NCBI GenBank assembly: GCA_009841015.1
Contig: VXMQ01000194.1
Location: 1 to 56,350, forward strand
DNA: 56,350 nucleotides
Reading direction: 5' to 3'
Source: Candidatus Palauibacter denitrificans
GTDB taxonomy: Bacteria > Gemmatimonadota > Gemmatimonadetes > Palauibacterales > Palauibacteraceae
In this document: one piece after another, positions 16,500-25,151 of the stretch
Layout: every line of letters starts with the position of its first letter
Numbering within the stretch: position 1 is the first letter of the stretch
Translations under genes and position numbers: made by a program
Notes under the pieces: model-generated
What the model was told of the DNA's origin: nothing
Databases searched by the model: none
The model's input: the letters and a program-made list of their open reading frames with translations, nothing else

Positions 16500-17598
16500 C
16501 GCGCGGCGCGGGGCCTACAGGCACGCCCTCTCCGGCGGCGAGCCGGTCGACCGCCTCGAAGAAGCCCATCCACCCCAGTTCCGCGAACTCGCTCTGGTGC
16601 GCGTGGAACATGTGCATGCCCGGGTGCTCGAGCCGGAACTCGAGGACGTGCCGCTCTCCCTGGCACAGCATGATCGTGTCCGTGAGCTCGTACTGGTCCG
16701 CCCGCGTGCCGGTCCGGAACACCTTGAACATGCCCGCGTGCAGGTGAAACGAGTTGATGAGGTCGAACTCGGTCGTGTTCACGAGATAGATGCGGCACAG
16801 GTCGTTCACGCCCACGCGGACGGGATGGTGGTGGTAGTAGAACGCCGACGTGTTGACCGCGTACACCTCGTTGTCGCCGTCCAGGTTGCTGTCGAACGCG
16901 TTCATCACCATGACCATCTCCCGCGCCGGTTCCCGACCCTCGGGCGGATCGACGATGAACGCCCCGTACAGACCCTTATGGATGTGCCGCTTGAGCGGCA
17001 TCGTGTGGCAGTGGTACAGGTGGAGCCCGAACGGCTTCGCCTCGAACTCGTAGGTGAAACGCTGCCCCGGTTCCACGATCGGCTCGAAACCGTCCATCTC
17101 CGGCGGGTGCGTGCCGTGGAAGTGGATGGTGTGGGGGTGCGAGCCCGCGTTCGTGAACTCGACCTGGAGGATGTCCCCTTCGGTGCAGCGGAGGGTCGGG
17201 CCCGGCACCTGCCCGTTGTACGTCCAGGCCGGGAAGAAGACGCCGGGCGCGATCTCGATCTCCCGGTCGAGCGCCACCATCCGCCAGCGGCGCACGACGC
17301 GCCCGTCGGCCCGGGTCGTGACCTCTCCGTAGTCGAAGTCGGTAAGGAAGGCCCCCGGATCGAACGCTCCGTCGGGCCCGGGCAGGCCGACGATCCCCAT
17401 CGCATCCTGGTGTCCCGCGTGAGGGCCCGCCGCAGCGCCATCCACTCCCGGCGCGCGCGGCATGGCGCCGCTGGCCGCCAGGGCCTCTCGCGCGCCGCCC
17501 CGGGAAGCCAGATCCAGCACCGTCGCGCCCGAAACGCCGGCAACCCCCGCGGCGCCCAGCTTCAGCCAGTCGCGCCGACTCAACCTCTCCGGCCTCAC
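16492..17598 (-). CDS. Tat-exported two-domain multicopper oxidase (nitrite-reductase-like architecture)
   Basis: 368 residues with a twin-arginine signal (SRRDWLKLGAAGVAGVSGA). Copper motifs occur as HFHGTHPPEMDG, HLYHCHTMPLKRHIHKGLYG, NSFHLHAGMF and MFHAHQSEFAELGWMG. The length fits a two-cupredoxin-domain oxidase that would trimerise, as in copper nitrite reductase and small laccases. The first domain has a full type 1 set (HCHTMPL...H...GLYG). The last motif reads HAHQSEF, so it lacks the HCH cysteine of three-domain laccases. GTG start with GGAGG 5 nt upstream. Coupling to the ZIP transporter suggests oxidation of a metal before import. Confidence 0.9.
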   Translation of the reverse strand: MRPERLSRRDWLKLGAAGVAGVSGATVLDLASRGGAREALAASGAMPRAPGVDGAAAGPHAGHQDAMGIVGLPGPDGAFDPGAFLTDFDYGEVTTRADGRVVRRWRMVALDREIEIAPGVFFPAWTYNGQVPGPTLRCTEGDILQVEFTNAGSHPHTIHFHGTHPPEMDGFEPIVEPGQRFTYEFEAKPFGLHLYHCHTMPLKRHIHKGLYGAFIVDPPEGREPAREMVMVMNAFDSNLDGDNEVYAVNTSAFYYHHHPVRVGVNDLCRIYLVNTTEFDLINSFHLHAGMFKVFRTGTRADQYELTDTIMLCQGERHVLEFRLEHPGMHMFHAHQSEFAELGWMGFFEAVDRLAAGEGVPVGPAPRDV

Positions 17599-17663
17599 TC
17601 GTCCTCCGAATTTCCCGAGAACCGGCCTGCTGCCGCCGTCCGCAAAGGACGACCCGCGGCCGA

Positions 17664-17683
17664 TTTTTAGTCTAGGCTAAAAA
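17664..17683 (-). promoter_or_regulatory. Palindromic operator resembling DtxR/IdeR/MntR sites
   Basis: TTTTTAG-TCTAGG-CTAAAAA is a 20-bp inverted repeat with one imperfect pair, 66 bp before the multicopper oxidase start. It resembles the known DtxR-family operators (TTAGG-TTAGG-CTAACCTAA type). It is strikingly AT-rich for this genome. On the minus strand a TAGACT hexamer inside it can serve as a -10 box with TTCCGA 16 nt upstream, so bound repressor would block the promoter. Confidence 0.6.
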
Positions 17684-17770
17684 TTATTCTCGGAAGATGC
17701 ACGGATTCTACGACGGCGTCAACAAGTGCTGGGCGGTCCGCCGTGAGCGGGGCGCTGGCGGACCGGGCGG

Positions 17771-17840
17771 TGGCGGCCGGGCCAACCCGTGGCGGGCCGC
17801 GTCAACCCGTGGCGGGCCGCGTCAATCCGTGGCGGGCTGG
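17771..17840. repeat. 20-bp tandem repeat, about 3.5 copies
   Basis: The unit GGCGGGCCGCGTCAACCCGT is repeated at 17791-17810 and 17811-17830 (one change), preceded by a diverged copy from 17771 and followed by a half copy. The desaturase stop codon at 17822-17824 falls inside the array. The rest of the 17599-17821 gap holds the operator above and no gene I can support. Confidence 0.8.
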
Positions 17841-18904
17841 CTTTCGAGGGTCATCGCTTCCACGGCACGGAGGATGCGGGCGCGGGCGGACTCGCGAGCC
17901 CGGTCCAGTTCGGCGCCGGCTTCCGCCTTCGCCCGGGCGACGCGCGCGAACTTGCCGGGCCGGACCCGATCCAGCCGTGCCCGGGCCTTGGCGGCGGCCC
18001 GGTCGAGCCGCTTGAGGGACTGCTCCTCGCGGGCGCGTTCGATGCGCAGGAGGCCCGCCTCCCGGGTCCGCTGGATGCGCGACAGCGCCCGGTCCAGACG
18101 CCGGTTCATGCGGTCCGCCGAATCGCGGTAGAACTTCGCCGCAAATTCCCGGGGAGTGGCCGTGCGCGCGTAGAGCACGTTGGCGAGTCGCAGGAGACTC
18201 AGGATCCGGATGTAGAACCAGCCGATGTCGAACTCCCACCAGTGCGCCTTGAACTTGGCCGAGCGCGGATCCGCGTGGTGGTTGTTGTGGAGTTCCTCGC
18301 CGAGAATCCAGATCCCCCACGGATAGAGATTGCGGCTGTCATCCCGCGTCCCGAAGGTCCGGTAGCCGAGCGCGTGTCCGAGGCCGTTGATGATGTTCCC
18401 CGTGATCGGCATCCAGAACACCATGCACGTCCAGACGATGAGGCCGGGGATGATCCCGAACAGATACAGACTAAGGACGAGCATGAGTCTGAGCCCCAGG
18501 CCACGGCGCTTCGTGTAGACGTGGCGTTCGACCCAGTCGTCGGGCGTCCCCTTCCCGTACTTCTCCAGCAGTTCCTCGTCCTTCGCGGCCTTCCGATAGA
18601 AGAAGAGCCCGCCGAAGGCGATGTTCGCGAGACCCTCGAGCGTGGGCGAATGGGGATCGCCCTCGCGGTCAGCGTAGGCGTGGTGCTTCCGATGGATCGC
18701 GACCCACTCCTTCGTGACGATTCCGGTCGTGAGCCAGCACCAGAAGCGCATCGCGTGCTCCACGACCGGGTGGAACACGACGCCGCCGTGCGTCGCCGAG
18801 CGGTGCAGATAGAGGGTGTTGACCATGTTCGTGAGATGGCCGGCGACGAGGATCCACACGAGGGCGATCCACCACGGTTCTCCCAGGACCGCGTAACCTG
18901 GCAT
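17822..18904 (-). CDS. Fatty acid desaturase (acyl-CoA delta-9 type) with a long charged C-terminal extension
   Basis: 360 residues. The membrane di-iron desaturase introduces a double bond in acyl chains. The three histidine boxes are HRSATH (near residue 34), HRKHH (near residue 71) and HNNHH (near residue 208), with membrane helices between them as in stearoyl-CoA desaturases. From about residue 250 the protein continues for 110 residues of Arg/Ala/Glu-rich sequence (e.g. MNRRLDRALSRIQRTREAG) that should form a long helix or coiled coil and is not part of the catalytic fold. GAGGAGAG precedes the ATG. Single-gene unit, 45 nt after queG. Confidence 0.9.
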   Translation of the reverse strand: MPGYAVLGEPWWIALVWILVAGHLTNMVNTLYLHRSATHGGVVFHPVVEHAMRFWCWLTTGIVTKEWVAIHRKHHAYADREGDPHSPTLEGLANIAFGGLFFYRKAAKDEELLEKYGKGTPDDWVERHVYTKRRGLGLRLMLVLSLYLFGIIPGLIVWTCMVFWMPITGNIINGLGHALGYRTFGTRDDSRNLYPWGIWILGEELHNNHHADPRSAKFKAHWWEFDIGWFYIRILSLLRLANVLYARTATPREFAAKFYRDSADRMNRRLDRALSRIQRTREAGLLRIERAREEQSLKRLDRAAAKARARLDRVRPGKFARVARAKAEAGAELDRARESARARILRAVEAMTLESQPATD

Positions 18905-18949
18905 GCGTTTCTCTCCTCGACTCTCGGCGTTTCGCTGCGGAAGTCCAAC

Positions 18950-20059
18950 CTAACCGCAGAGCACGTCTAGCGCCCATCCGGCGTGCTCGCGGACGAGCGG
19001 CGACGGGTCCGCGGCGAGGCGCCGCAGGATGGGGCGCGCGGCGGGCCCGCCGGCGTTGCCGAGGCCGACGGCCAGATTGCGGAGAAGCCCGTCGCGGCCG
19101 GGGCGGCTGAACGCGGTCCCGCGGTAGCGGACCCGGAACTCGTCCGCGGCGAGCGAGGCCAGCGCCTCCGCCCACGCGATCATGTCGTCCGGCGGCATCG
19201 GCTGGCCGGGGCGGGGCGCAAACGGCGCCTCCGTTGGCACGGGCGCGTCCCAGTTCCAGGGACACACTTCCTGGCAGATGTCACAGCCGAACACCCGGTT
19301 CCCGATCGCGGGGCGCAGCGCCTCGGGGATGGGGCCCCGGAGTTCGATCGTGAGATAGGAGATGCAGAGCCGCGCATCGAGGACCCGGCCGTCCAGAATC
19401 GCGTCCGTCGGGCAGGCGTCGATACAGCGGCGGCAGGTGCCGCAGCGGTCGTGGACGAAGGGGGGATCGGGTTCGATCTCGAGGTCCGTGAGCAGCTCTC
19501 CCAGCATGAAGTAGGAACCGAGGTCCGGGTGGAGGAGCATCGTGTTCCTGCCGATCCAGCCCAGGCCGGCGCGCTGCGCGTGGTCCCGCTCGAGCACGGG
19601 GCCGTAGTCGACGTAGCGCTTCGTGCGGGCGCCGGGAGCGAGGTCCTCGATGGCGGCTGCGAGCGCGTCGAGCCGCTCCTCGAACACGTCGTGGTAGTCG
19701 CGGCCCAGCGCGTAGCGGGCGACCACCGGCAGCCGCCGGCGCCGAGCGGGGTATCCGCGGCCGCCGGGCCGCCGGGGCGGTGTCGTGGTGCCGGCCGGCT
19801 TCGATCCGTACAGGAGGCTCACGACGATGACCGTCCGGCAGCCGGGAAGGGCCTCTCGCGGGTCGAGGCGGCGGCGCACCGCGTCCTCGCGCGCCATGTA
19901 GCCCATCTCGCCGTGGTAGCCGTTCGCGAGCCAGGCTTCGTATGCGTCCCCGTGCGCCGGGGGCGCCGCCGGCGCGAATCCCACCTGGTCGAACCCGGCG
20001 GCCCGCGCGGCGGCGCGGACCTCCCGCTTCAGCGCGGCGGCATCACGGGAGGCGCTCAC
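18950..20059 (-). CDS. queG: Epoxyqueuosine reductase
   Basis: QueG reduces epoxyqueuosine to queuosine in the anticodon wobble base of tRNAs for Asn, Asp, His and Tyr, using cobalamin and two 4Fe-4S clusters. The 369-residue protein has the N-terminal AGFDQVGFAPA region, the WIGRNTMLLHPDLGSYFMLGELL signature, the ferredoxin motif CGTCRRCIDACP and a second set, CDICQEVCP. The C-terminal HEAT-like region (ARPILRRLAADPSPLVREHAGWAL) is typical of the full-length family. Its B12 need ties loosely to the adenosyltransferase at 3465. GTG start, 1 nt after nth. Confidence 0.95.
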   Translation of the reverse strand: MSASRDAAALKREVRAAARAAGFDQVGFAPAAPPAHGDAYEAWLANGYHGEMGYMAREDAVRRRLDPREALPGCRTVIVVSLLYGSKPAGTTTPPRRPGGRGYPARRRRLPVVARYALGRDYHDVFEERLDALAAAIEDLAPGARTKRYVDYGPVLERDHAQRAGLGWIGRNTMLLHPDLGSYFMLGELLTDLEIEPDPPFVHDRCGTCRRCIDACPTDAILDGRVLDARLCISYLTIELRGPIPEALRPAIGNRVFGCDICQEVCPWNWDAPVPTEAPFAPRPGQPMPPDDMIAWAEALASLAADEFRVRYRGTAFSRPGRDGLLRNLAVGLGNAGGPAARPILRRLAADPSPLVREHAGWALDVLCG

Positions 20060-20060
20060 A

Positions 20061-20720
20061 TCACCCGAACTTCCCGGCGCTCGCGCACAGGTCGGCCACT
20101 GGGCACTCGGCGCAACGCGGCTTCCGGGCGTAGCACACGGTGCGCCCGTGCAGGATCGAGCGCCACGCGAAGGGGTGCCATTCCTCGCGCGGCAGCACCC
20201 TCATCAGATCCTTCTCCACCCTCGGGGGATCGACCTCGTTGGTCAGGCCGAAGCGGTGCGTGACGCGCTTCACGTGCGTGTCCACGACTACCCCCTCGTG
20301 GATCCCGAACGCGTTGGAGAGCACGACGTTCGCGGTCTTCCGGGCGACGCCCGGCAGCGTGAGCAGGTCCTCCATCGTCCGCGGGACCTCCCCGCCGTAT
20401 ATGTCGACGAGACGGCGGCCGAGCCCCTTAAGGTGGCGCGCCTTGTTGTTGAAGAACCCCGTCGGGCGCACGGCCTCCCGCAACTCGTCCAGCGGCGCGT
20501 CGGCGTACGCGCGGGCATCGGGATAAGCAGGGAAGAGGGTGCGCGTCACCCGGTTCACACGCTCGTCCGTGCACTGTGCGGAGAGCACCGTCGCGACGAT
20601 CAACTCGAGGGGCGTCTCCCATTCCAGCGAGACGGTGAGGTCCGGATAGAGGTCGGCAAGCCGCGGCGACAGGGCCGCGGCCAACTCGGAACGGGCCTTC
20701 CAGGAACGTGGCCGCGGCAC
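20061..20720 (-). CDS. nth: Endonuclease III
   Basis: DNA glycosylase and AP lyase for oxidised pyrimidines in base-excision repair. The 219-residue length is standard. The helix-hairpin-helix reads LLTLPGVARKTANVV with the catalytic Lys, the catalytic Asp is in VVDTHVKRV, and the C-terminal 4Fe-4S cluster is CYARKPRCAECPVADLC (C-x6-C-x2-C-x5-C). GTG start. It sits 4 nt after the site-2 protease stop and 1 nt before queG, so the three are probably one transcript. Confidence 0.96.
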   Translation of the reverse strand: MPRPRSWKARSELAAALSPRLADLYPDLTVSLEWETPLELIVATVLSAQCTDERVNRVTRTLFPAYPDARAYADAPLDELREAVRPTGFFNNKARHLKGLGRRLVDIYGGEVPRTMEDLLTLPGVARKTANVVLSNAFGIHEGVVVDTHVKRVTHRFGLTNEVDPPRVEKDLMRVLPREEWHPFAWRSILHGRTVCYARKPRCAECPVADLCASAGKFG

Positions 20721-20724
20721 GGCC

Positions 20725-21933
20725 TCAGGCGCTCCTGGCGGGCGGCGGCCCGAGGTCCTCTCCGGAGGCGGGCCCCCGGGCGGCGACCGGCTTCCGGTCC
20801 AGCGACACGAGCCCCATCCGGTGCAGCCGCTGCACTCTCGCGCCGACCTCCCTCGGGTCGAGCGCGCCGACGACGAACCCGTTCTCGATCACGAGCAGGT
20901 ACGACACCTGGATTCGAATCCGGAACAGGGCTTCGGCGAGAGATTCGTCGGGACGGGCCACCGGGAACTCCTCGGCGGGTCGCGTGACCGCCGCTACCGG
21001 GGTCGTCGCGCGAGCGTCCTTCGGCACCGCGGATACCGCCTGCGCTTCGACGACCCCGACCAGGTCGCCGTCGCGCGCGACCGGATACGCCTCCTCCCGT
21101 CCGCGCAGGAAGTAGTCGGATATGGCCCGCCCCACGGGGAGCTCCGCCTCGATCATGCGGGGGCGTGGGTTCATGACCGTGGCGACCGGGATCCGCCGCA
21201 GCAGCGTGCGGAGCTCGAAGTGCCGCAGGCTCGACGAGGCCGCGTTGACCACGAACCAGCCGATGAAGGCCGCCCACACGCCGGAGATGAACTGTCCGCG
21301 GCTCAGGTTGAAGAGCCCGAGGACGATGAGCGCGCCGCCGAACAGCCGTCCCCCCTGCGTCGCCCACCGGGTGGCCTTGACGAGATCCCCGGTGACGGCC
21401 CACACGATGGAGCGGAAGATCCGGCCTCCGTCGAGCGGAAAGCCGGGGATCATGTTGAAGACGGCGAGCACGAAATTGAGGAGCGCGAGGAACCCGAGCA
21501 CCGTAACCACCGGCGCCGGGGCGCCCCAGGCCTCCGCCGCCACCCGCGCTCCGTGGAACGCGCCGGCGAGGGCGACGCTCGCGAGGGGACCCGCCGCGGT
21601 GAGCAGGAACTCGTCCAGCGGACGCCGGGCCTCGTCGCGCGCCTGCGCGATGCCACCGAAGATGAACAGCGTGATGTGCTCGACCTCCACGCCCCGCGCC
21701 CGGCCCGCCAGGGCGTGACCCAGTTCGTGCAGGAGCACGGAGAGGAAGAAGAGAAGGGCCGCCGCCGTTCCCATCGCGAGATACGTGGAGGACGGATAGA
21801 AGGGCAGCGCGCGCGGAAACTCGCGTGTGGTGAACGTCCAGATCACGAGCGCCGCGATCGGGAACCACGAGTAGTCGATCCGGATGGGGAAGCCGAACCA
21901 GCGCCCGATCCGGAAGCTGCCGAACAGCGGCAT
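20725..21933 (-). CDS. Site-2 protease family zinc metalloprotease with CBS-domain C-terminus
   Basis: 402 residues. The membrane metalloprotease motif HELGHALAGRARG lies in the third helix, and the second metal-binding motif FNMIPGFPLDGGRI (the NPDG equivalent) lies further on, so the active site is complete. The C-terminal 130 residues (VATVMNPRPRMIEAELPVG, then a second similar segment) look like a CBS pair that may sense a nucleotide. S2P enzymes cleave transmembrane anti-sigma factors or other membrane proteins; no sigma factor gene is nearby. The ATG overlaps the preceding TGA by 1 nt (TGATG). Confidence 0.93.
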   Translation of the reverse strand: MPLFGSFRIGRWFGFPIRIDYSWFPIAALVIWTFTTREFPRALPFYPSSTYLAMGTAAALLFFLSVLLHELGHALAGRARGVEVEHITLFIFGGIAQARDEARRPLDEFLLTAAGPLASVALAGAFHGARVAAEAWGAPAPVVTVLGFLALLNFVLAVFNMIPGFPLDGGRIFRSIVWAVTGDLVKATRWATQGGRLFGGALIVLGLFNLSRGQFISGVWAAFIGWFVVNAASSSLRHFELRTLLRRIPVATVMNPRPRMIEAELPVGRAISDYFLRGREEAYPVARDGDLVGVVEAQAVSAVPKDARATTPVAAVTRPAEEFPVARPDESLAEALFRIRIQVSYLLVIENGFVVGALDPREVGARVQRLHRMGLVSLDRKPVAARGPASGEDLGPPPARSA

Positions 21934-22634
21934 CAGCCGTCGTCGGGGAGGGGGTACGCCGGGAGGGAGACCTGCGCGGGCCGGTACTTCTTCCCGCGCC
22001 CGAACCGCCACCATGGTGGGCGGCGGCGGATGATGACGCACAGGCGCCCCCCGGCCAGGTTCGGCACCTCGACGAACGCGCGGTTCGCGTACACCGGGGC
22101 CTCCACGGCGTAGCGGCGCCCGCGCCATTCGAAGACGGCTTCATCCGCGTTTTCCGGGATCACCGACTCGACGAACAGCTCCGATTCCAGCTTCACGACG
22201 CCGTCCGGGCCGGACGGCACCGCCCGGCAGAAGTCCGGGTCGAAGGGCGCTCCCGCGAGCCGGCGCAGATTCTGTTCATTCGCCCAGTCCACCTCATCGA
22301 GACCCGCCTCCCCGGCGGCGGACTCCCGGTGGTGCAGCAGTTCGTGCAGGATCGTCTCCCACAGCTCGCCCTCCCAGTCGAAATCGGGGTCCTCCTCGGC
22401 GAGCGCCCGGAAGGAGCCGTGATAGAGGACGAGTTCCGAACGCACGTCGCCGTCCCCGCCGGCGCCGCTCGGCCAAGCCTCCGTGAGGCACTCCCCCATC
22501 GTGTACACCCAGCGAAAGTCGGGGTGGCGTGCGGCCTCCGGCTCGATCGTCAAGCCGTCGACCCCCTCCCGCGCCTCGGCAGGGATCTCGTGCCACATGC
22601 GCCGGGCCGCCGTCTCGAATCGGTTGAAGTTCAC
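21933..22634 (-). CDS. Zincin-like metallopeptidase domain protein
   Basis: 233 residues, no signal peptide. A minigluzincin-like zinc motif HELLHHRESAAGEAGLDE is present (HExxH plus the extra His and a Gly/Asp downstream), resembling small single-domain peptidases annotated as metallopeptidase family proteins. The preceding DFRWVYTMGECL and following DPDFCRAVP segments are not familiar. The C-terminus ends in a basic beta-rich part (VEVPNLAGGRLCVIIRRR). Most likely a cytoplasmic protease, though proteolysis is unproven. GTG start; coupled to the site-2 protease. Confidence 0.75.
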   Translation of the reverse strand: MNFNRFETAARRMWHEIPAEAREGVDGLTIEPEAARHPDFRWVYTMGECLTEAWPSGAGGDGDVRSELVLYHGSFRALAEEDPDFDWEGELWETILHELLHHRESAAGEAGLDEVDWANEQNLRRLAGAPFDPDFCRAVPSGPDGVVKLESELFVESVIPENADEAVFEWRGRRYAVEAPVYANRAFVEVPNLAGGRLCVIIRRRPPWWRFGRGKKYRPAQVSLPAYPLPDDG

Positions 22635-22661
22635 CGCGCGATCGAACGGTAGCCGCCTCCG

Positions 22662-24149
22662 TCAGGCGTCTTCGGCCGAAGCCGGAGAGCCCGCGGCGTT
22701 CGCGGCCAGCCAGCGGTTGAGGCCCAGGAAGGCGGCGATCGCGATCGCCCACTGGATGAGTACCGTCCCGACGTTGAACTCGGAGAACAACGTGAACGAC
22801 CCGGCGAGGTCGTTCAGGTCGACAGACCGCCACAGCCACCACACGGTGATCACCACCGCCTGCAGGGCCACGAGTCGAATCACGACGTTCCACCACCTGC
22901 CGACCACGAGGTCGCTGCCGTCGCTGTTCACGAGCCGGCGGCGGAAGCGGTCCACGCCGTGACGCATGATCATGATCGAGAAGAAGAGGCCGCTCATCAT
23001 CAGCCCCACGCCCCACACCCAGTCCTGGTTGCGGAATACCTCGATCCAGATCGCCGATGGCAGTCCGAGGATGAACCCGAGGCCGCCAATCGTCAGCACG
23101 GCCTTCCTGCGCGCGATTCCCGCATCCGCGAGAACCCGCGTGGGCATCTCGATCATCGCGATCAGGCTGCTCCAGGCCGCGAACACGAGCGCAAGGAAGA
23201 AGAGGACCATGAACACCGAGCCGCCCGGCATGAGCCCGAAGAGTTGCGGTACCCAGATGAAGGTCAGTCCTTCGTTCCCGGCCCCGACGATCTGGTCGGC
23301 CGCGTTGGGCAGGATCGCGAACACCGTGCACAGCACCATGATCCCGGCCAGCAGCGAGACGGAGTTGTTCCCGAACCCGAGCATGAAGGCGTTCAGCGTC
23401 GTGTCCTCGCGCTTCTTCATGTAGACCGCGTACGCGGTGATCAGCCCCCAGCCCGCGCCCGTGTCCCAGGCGTTCTGCGTCAGGGCCTCGAGCCAGATCG
23501 TGGGGTTGCCCAGTTCCGCCCAGTCGGGCGTGAAGAGGAACGCCAGGCCCGCGCTCGCCCCCGGGAGCGTGACCGCCCGGACCGTCAGCGCCAGGACGAG
23601 CAGCAGGAGGCTCGGGATGAGGAAGCGCGCAGCGCGCTCGATCCCCTTCACGCCGCGCAGCACCACCATCACCGCAAGCCCGATCGCGATCGCGTGCGTG
23701 AGGATGGGCCACGGAGAACCGATGAAAGTGTCCCAGTATTCCTGCGGCCCGACGCACGCCGCGGCCCCGGCCTCGCAGGGAGCGGTGGGCACGGTTCCGG
23801 TGACGGCCCCGACGAGATACCGGATCGTCCAGCCCATCACGACCGTGTAGTAGAACATGATCGCGGTCGAGATGAAGGCGATCCAGGCGCCCATCCAGGC
23901 CGTTTTCTTCCCCCCCAGCTTCGTGAACGCCCCGATCGGTCCCGAGCGCGTCGCCTTGCCGGCGGCGAACTCCGCCAGGATCAGGGGCACGGACCAGAGG
24001 AAGAGGAAAACGACCCACGCGACGAGGAAGGAGCCGCCTCCGTTGGAGGCCGCGATGCGCGGGAAGCGCCAGATGTTGCCGGTGCCGACGGCCATCCCGA
24101 GCATGGCCAGCATCATCGCGGCCCGGGAGCTGAAGACGGGATTCGTCAT
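22662..24149 (-). CDS. Sodium-dependent neurotransmitter symporter (NSS/SNF family) transporter
   Basis: 495 residues with about twelve transmembrane helices. The first helix holds the NSS signature AMLGMAVGTGNIWRFPRIAASNGGGSFLVAW, the unwound sodium and substrate site seen in LeuT. FGNNSVSLLAGIMV and the NEGLTFIWVPQLFG loop also fit. Members import amino acids or amines with Na+. Its ATG overlaps the upstream hydrolase stop by 4 nt (ATGA). With peptidases on both sides, uptake of amino acids or peptides released by hydrolysis is a reasonable inference, not shown. Confidence 0.94.
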   Translation of the reverse strand: MTNPVFSSRAAMMLAMLGMAVGTGNIWRFPRIAASNGGGSFLVAWVVFLFLWSVPLILAEFAAGKATRSGPIGAFTKLGGKKTAWMGAWIAFISTAIMFYYTVVMGWTIRYLVGAVTGTVPTAPCEAGAAACVGPQEYWDTFIGSPWPILTHAIAIGLAVMVVLRGVKGIERAARFLIPSLLLLVLALTVRAVTLPGASAGLAFLFTPDWAELGNPTIWLEALTQNAWDTGAGWGLITAYAVYMKKREDTTLNAFMLGFGNNSVSLLAGIMVLCTVFAILPNAADQIVGAGNEGLTFIWVPQLFGLMPGGSVFMVLFFLALVFAAWSSLIAMIEMPTRVLADAGIARRKAVLTIGGLGFILGLPSAIWIEVFRNQDWVWGVGLMMSGLFFSIMIMRHGVDRFRRRLVNSDGSDLVVGRWWNVVIRLVALQAVVITVWWLWRSVDLNDLAGSFTLFSEFNVGTVLIQWAIAIAAFLGLNRWLAANAAGSPASAEDA

Positions 24150-25141
24150 GCGTCGCCTCTCTCGACTGACTCCACTGCATCTTCCTCGCGCGCCCGGAGC
24201 CGCTGGAGCCAATCTTCCAGCGTCTCGTTGAAGGCGCCGGGACGCGAGATGTGCGAGCAGTGCCCGGTGCCGGGAATGGGGACGTACTCGGCGTCGGGGA
24301 GCAGTTCGGTGATTTCGCGCGCCCAGTCCACGGGACAATACTCGTCGCGTGGGCCCTTCACCACGAGCGCGGGCACCGCGATGTCCGCCAGATCCGTTCG
24401 CAGATCGACCCGCCGCAGACCCGAGACGCGGCGGTCCGAGACGGTAGGACGGACGGTTCGCGGCCCGGTGAAGAGCGCGTACTCGATCAGGGCGTCCCGA
24501 CCCGGCGAGTCATCGAAGATCCACACGCCGAGACGGCTCCAGACCCGGGCCAGACCGCGCGAGAGTTCCGTCGGGAGATAGCGGGTCGTCAGCATGGCGA
24601 GGGGGATGAGCGCGGCGCGGTTGAAGCCGACGTGGCGGTAGGAGACGCGCGCCAGCGGGTTGCACAGCACGATCCCCCGCAGACGCTCGGGAAAGCGGCT
24701 CGCGAAGCGCATCGTGATCGCGCTCCCGAGGCTCGTTCCGATGAGCACGAAGCGGTCGACGTCGCGCGCCTCGACCAGTTCGGCCACGTCGTCGACCAGG
24801 CGGTCGAAATCGTCCGTCGCGTCGAACTCGCGCCGCAGATCCGCGCACACGACGCGATGGCGGCGGGCGAAGCTCGGCAGCTGATAGCGGAACGTCTCCT
24901 TCGGCCCGTCGGCCCCGGGCACCCAGATGAGCGCATCCCCCGACCCCGCGTTGACGTACTCGACCCTCTCGCCGTCGGAATACTCGATGACACCGCCGGG
25001 GAGCGCCTCGCCGGAGCCGTCCCGGACGGGCGGCCGCACGAGCGCCTCGTTGCGGCGCGTCATGGCCAGCCACCAGGCGACGCCCGCGGCGCCGGCCGCG
25101 GCGCCCAGCGCGAACCTGCCGGGCCAGCGCAGCCCGCTCAC
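24146..25141 (-). CDS. Membrane-anchored alpha/beta hydrolase
   Basis: 331 residues from a GTG that starts 10 nt after the upstream stop. An N-terminal membrane helix (FALGAAAGAAGVAWWLAM) is followed by a hydrolase domain: nucleophile GTSLGSAITM, cap-like region rich in aliphatic residues, acid in KGPRDEYCP and catalytic His in GTGHCSH. The order and spacing fit canonical alpha/beta hydrolases such as esterases and lactonases. The substrate is unknown. A longer reading frame exists upstream but would run into the preceding gene and lacks family-like sequence. Confidence 0.88.
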   Translation of the reverse strand: MSGLRWPGRFALGAAAGAAGVAWWLAMTRRNEALVRPPVRDGSGEALPGGVIEYSDGERVEYVNAGSGDALIWVPGADGPKETFRYQLPSFARRHRVVCADLRREFDATDDFDRLVDDVAELVEARDVDRFVLIGTSLGSAITMRFASRFPERLRGIVLCNPLARVSYRHVGFNRAALIPLAMLTTRYLPTELSRGLARVWSRLGVWIFDDSPGRDALIEYALFTGPRTVRPTVSDRRVSGLRRVDLRTDLADIAVPALVVKGPRDEYCPVDWAREITELLPDAEYVPIPGTGHCSHISRPGAFNETLEDWLQRLRAREEDAVESVERGDA

Positions 25142-25151
25142 CGCCGTCCGC

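Noticed and set aside
17771..17840. CRISPR array
   Set aside because: The 20-bp units are directly tandem with no spacers, and no cas gene is present.
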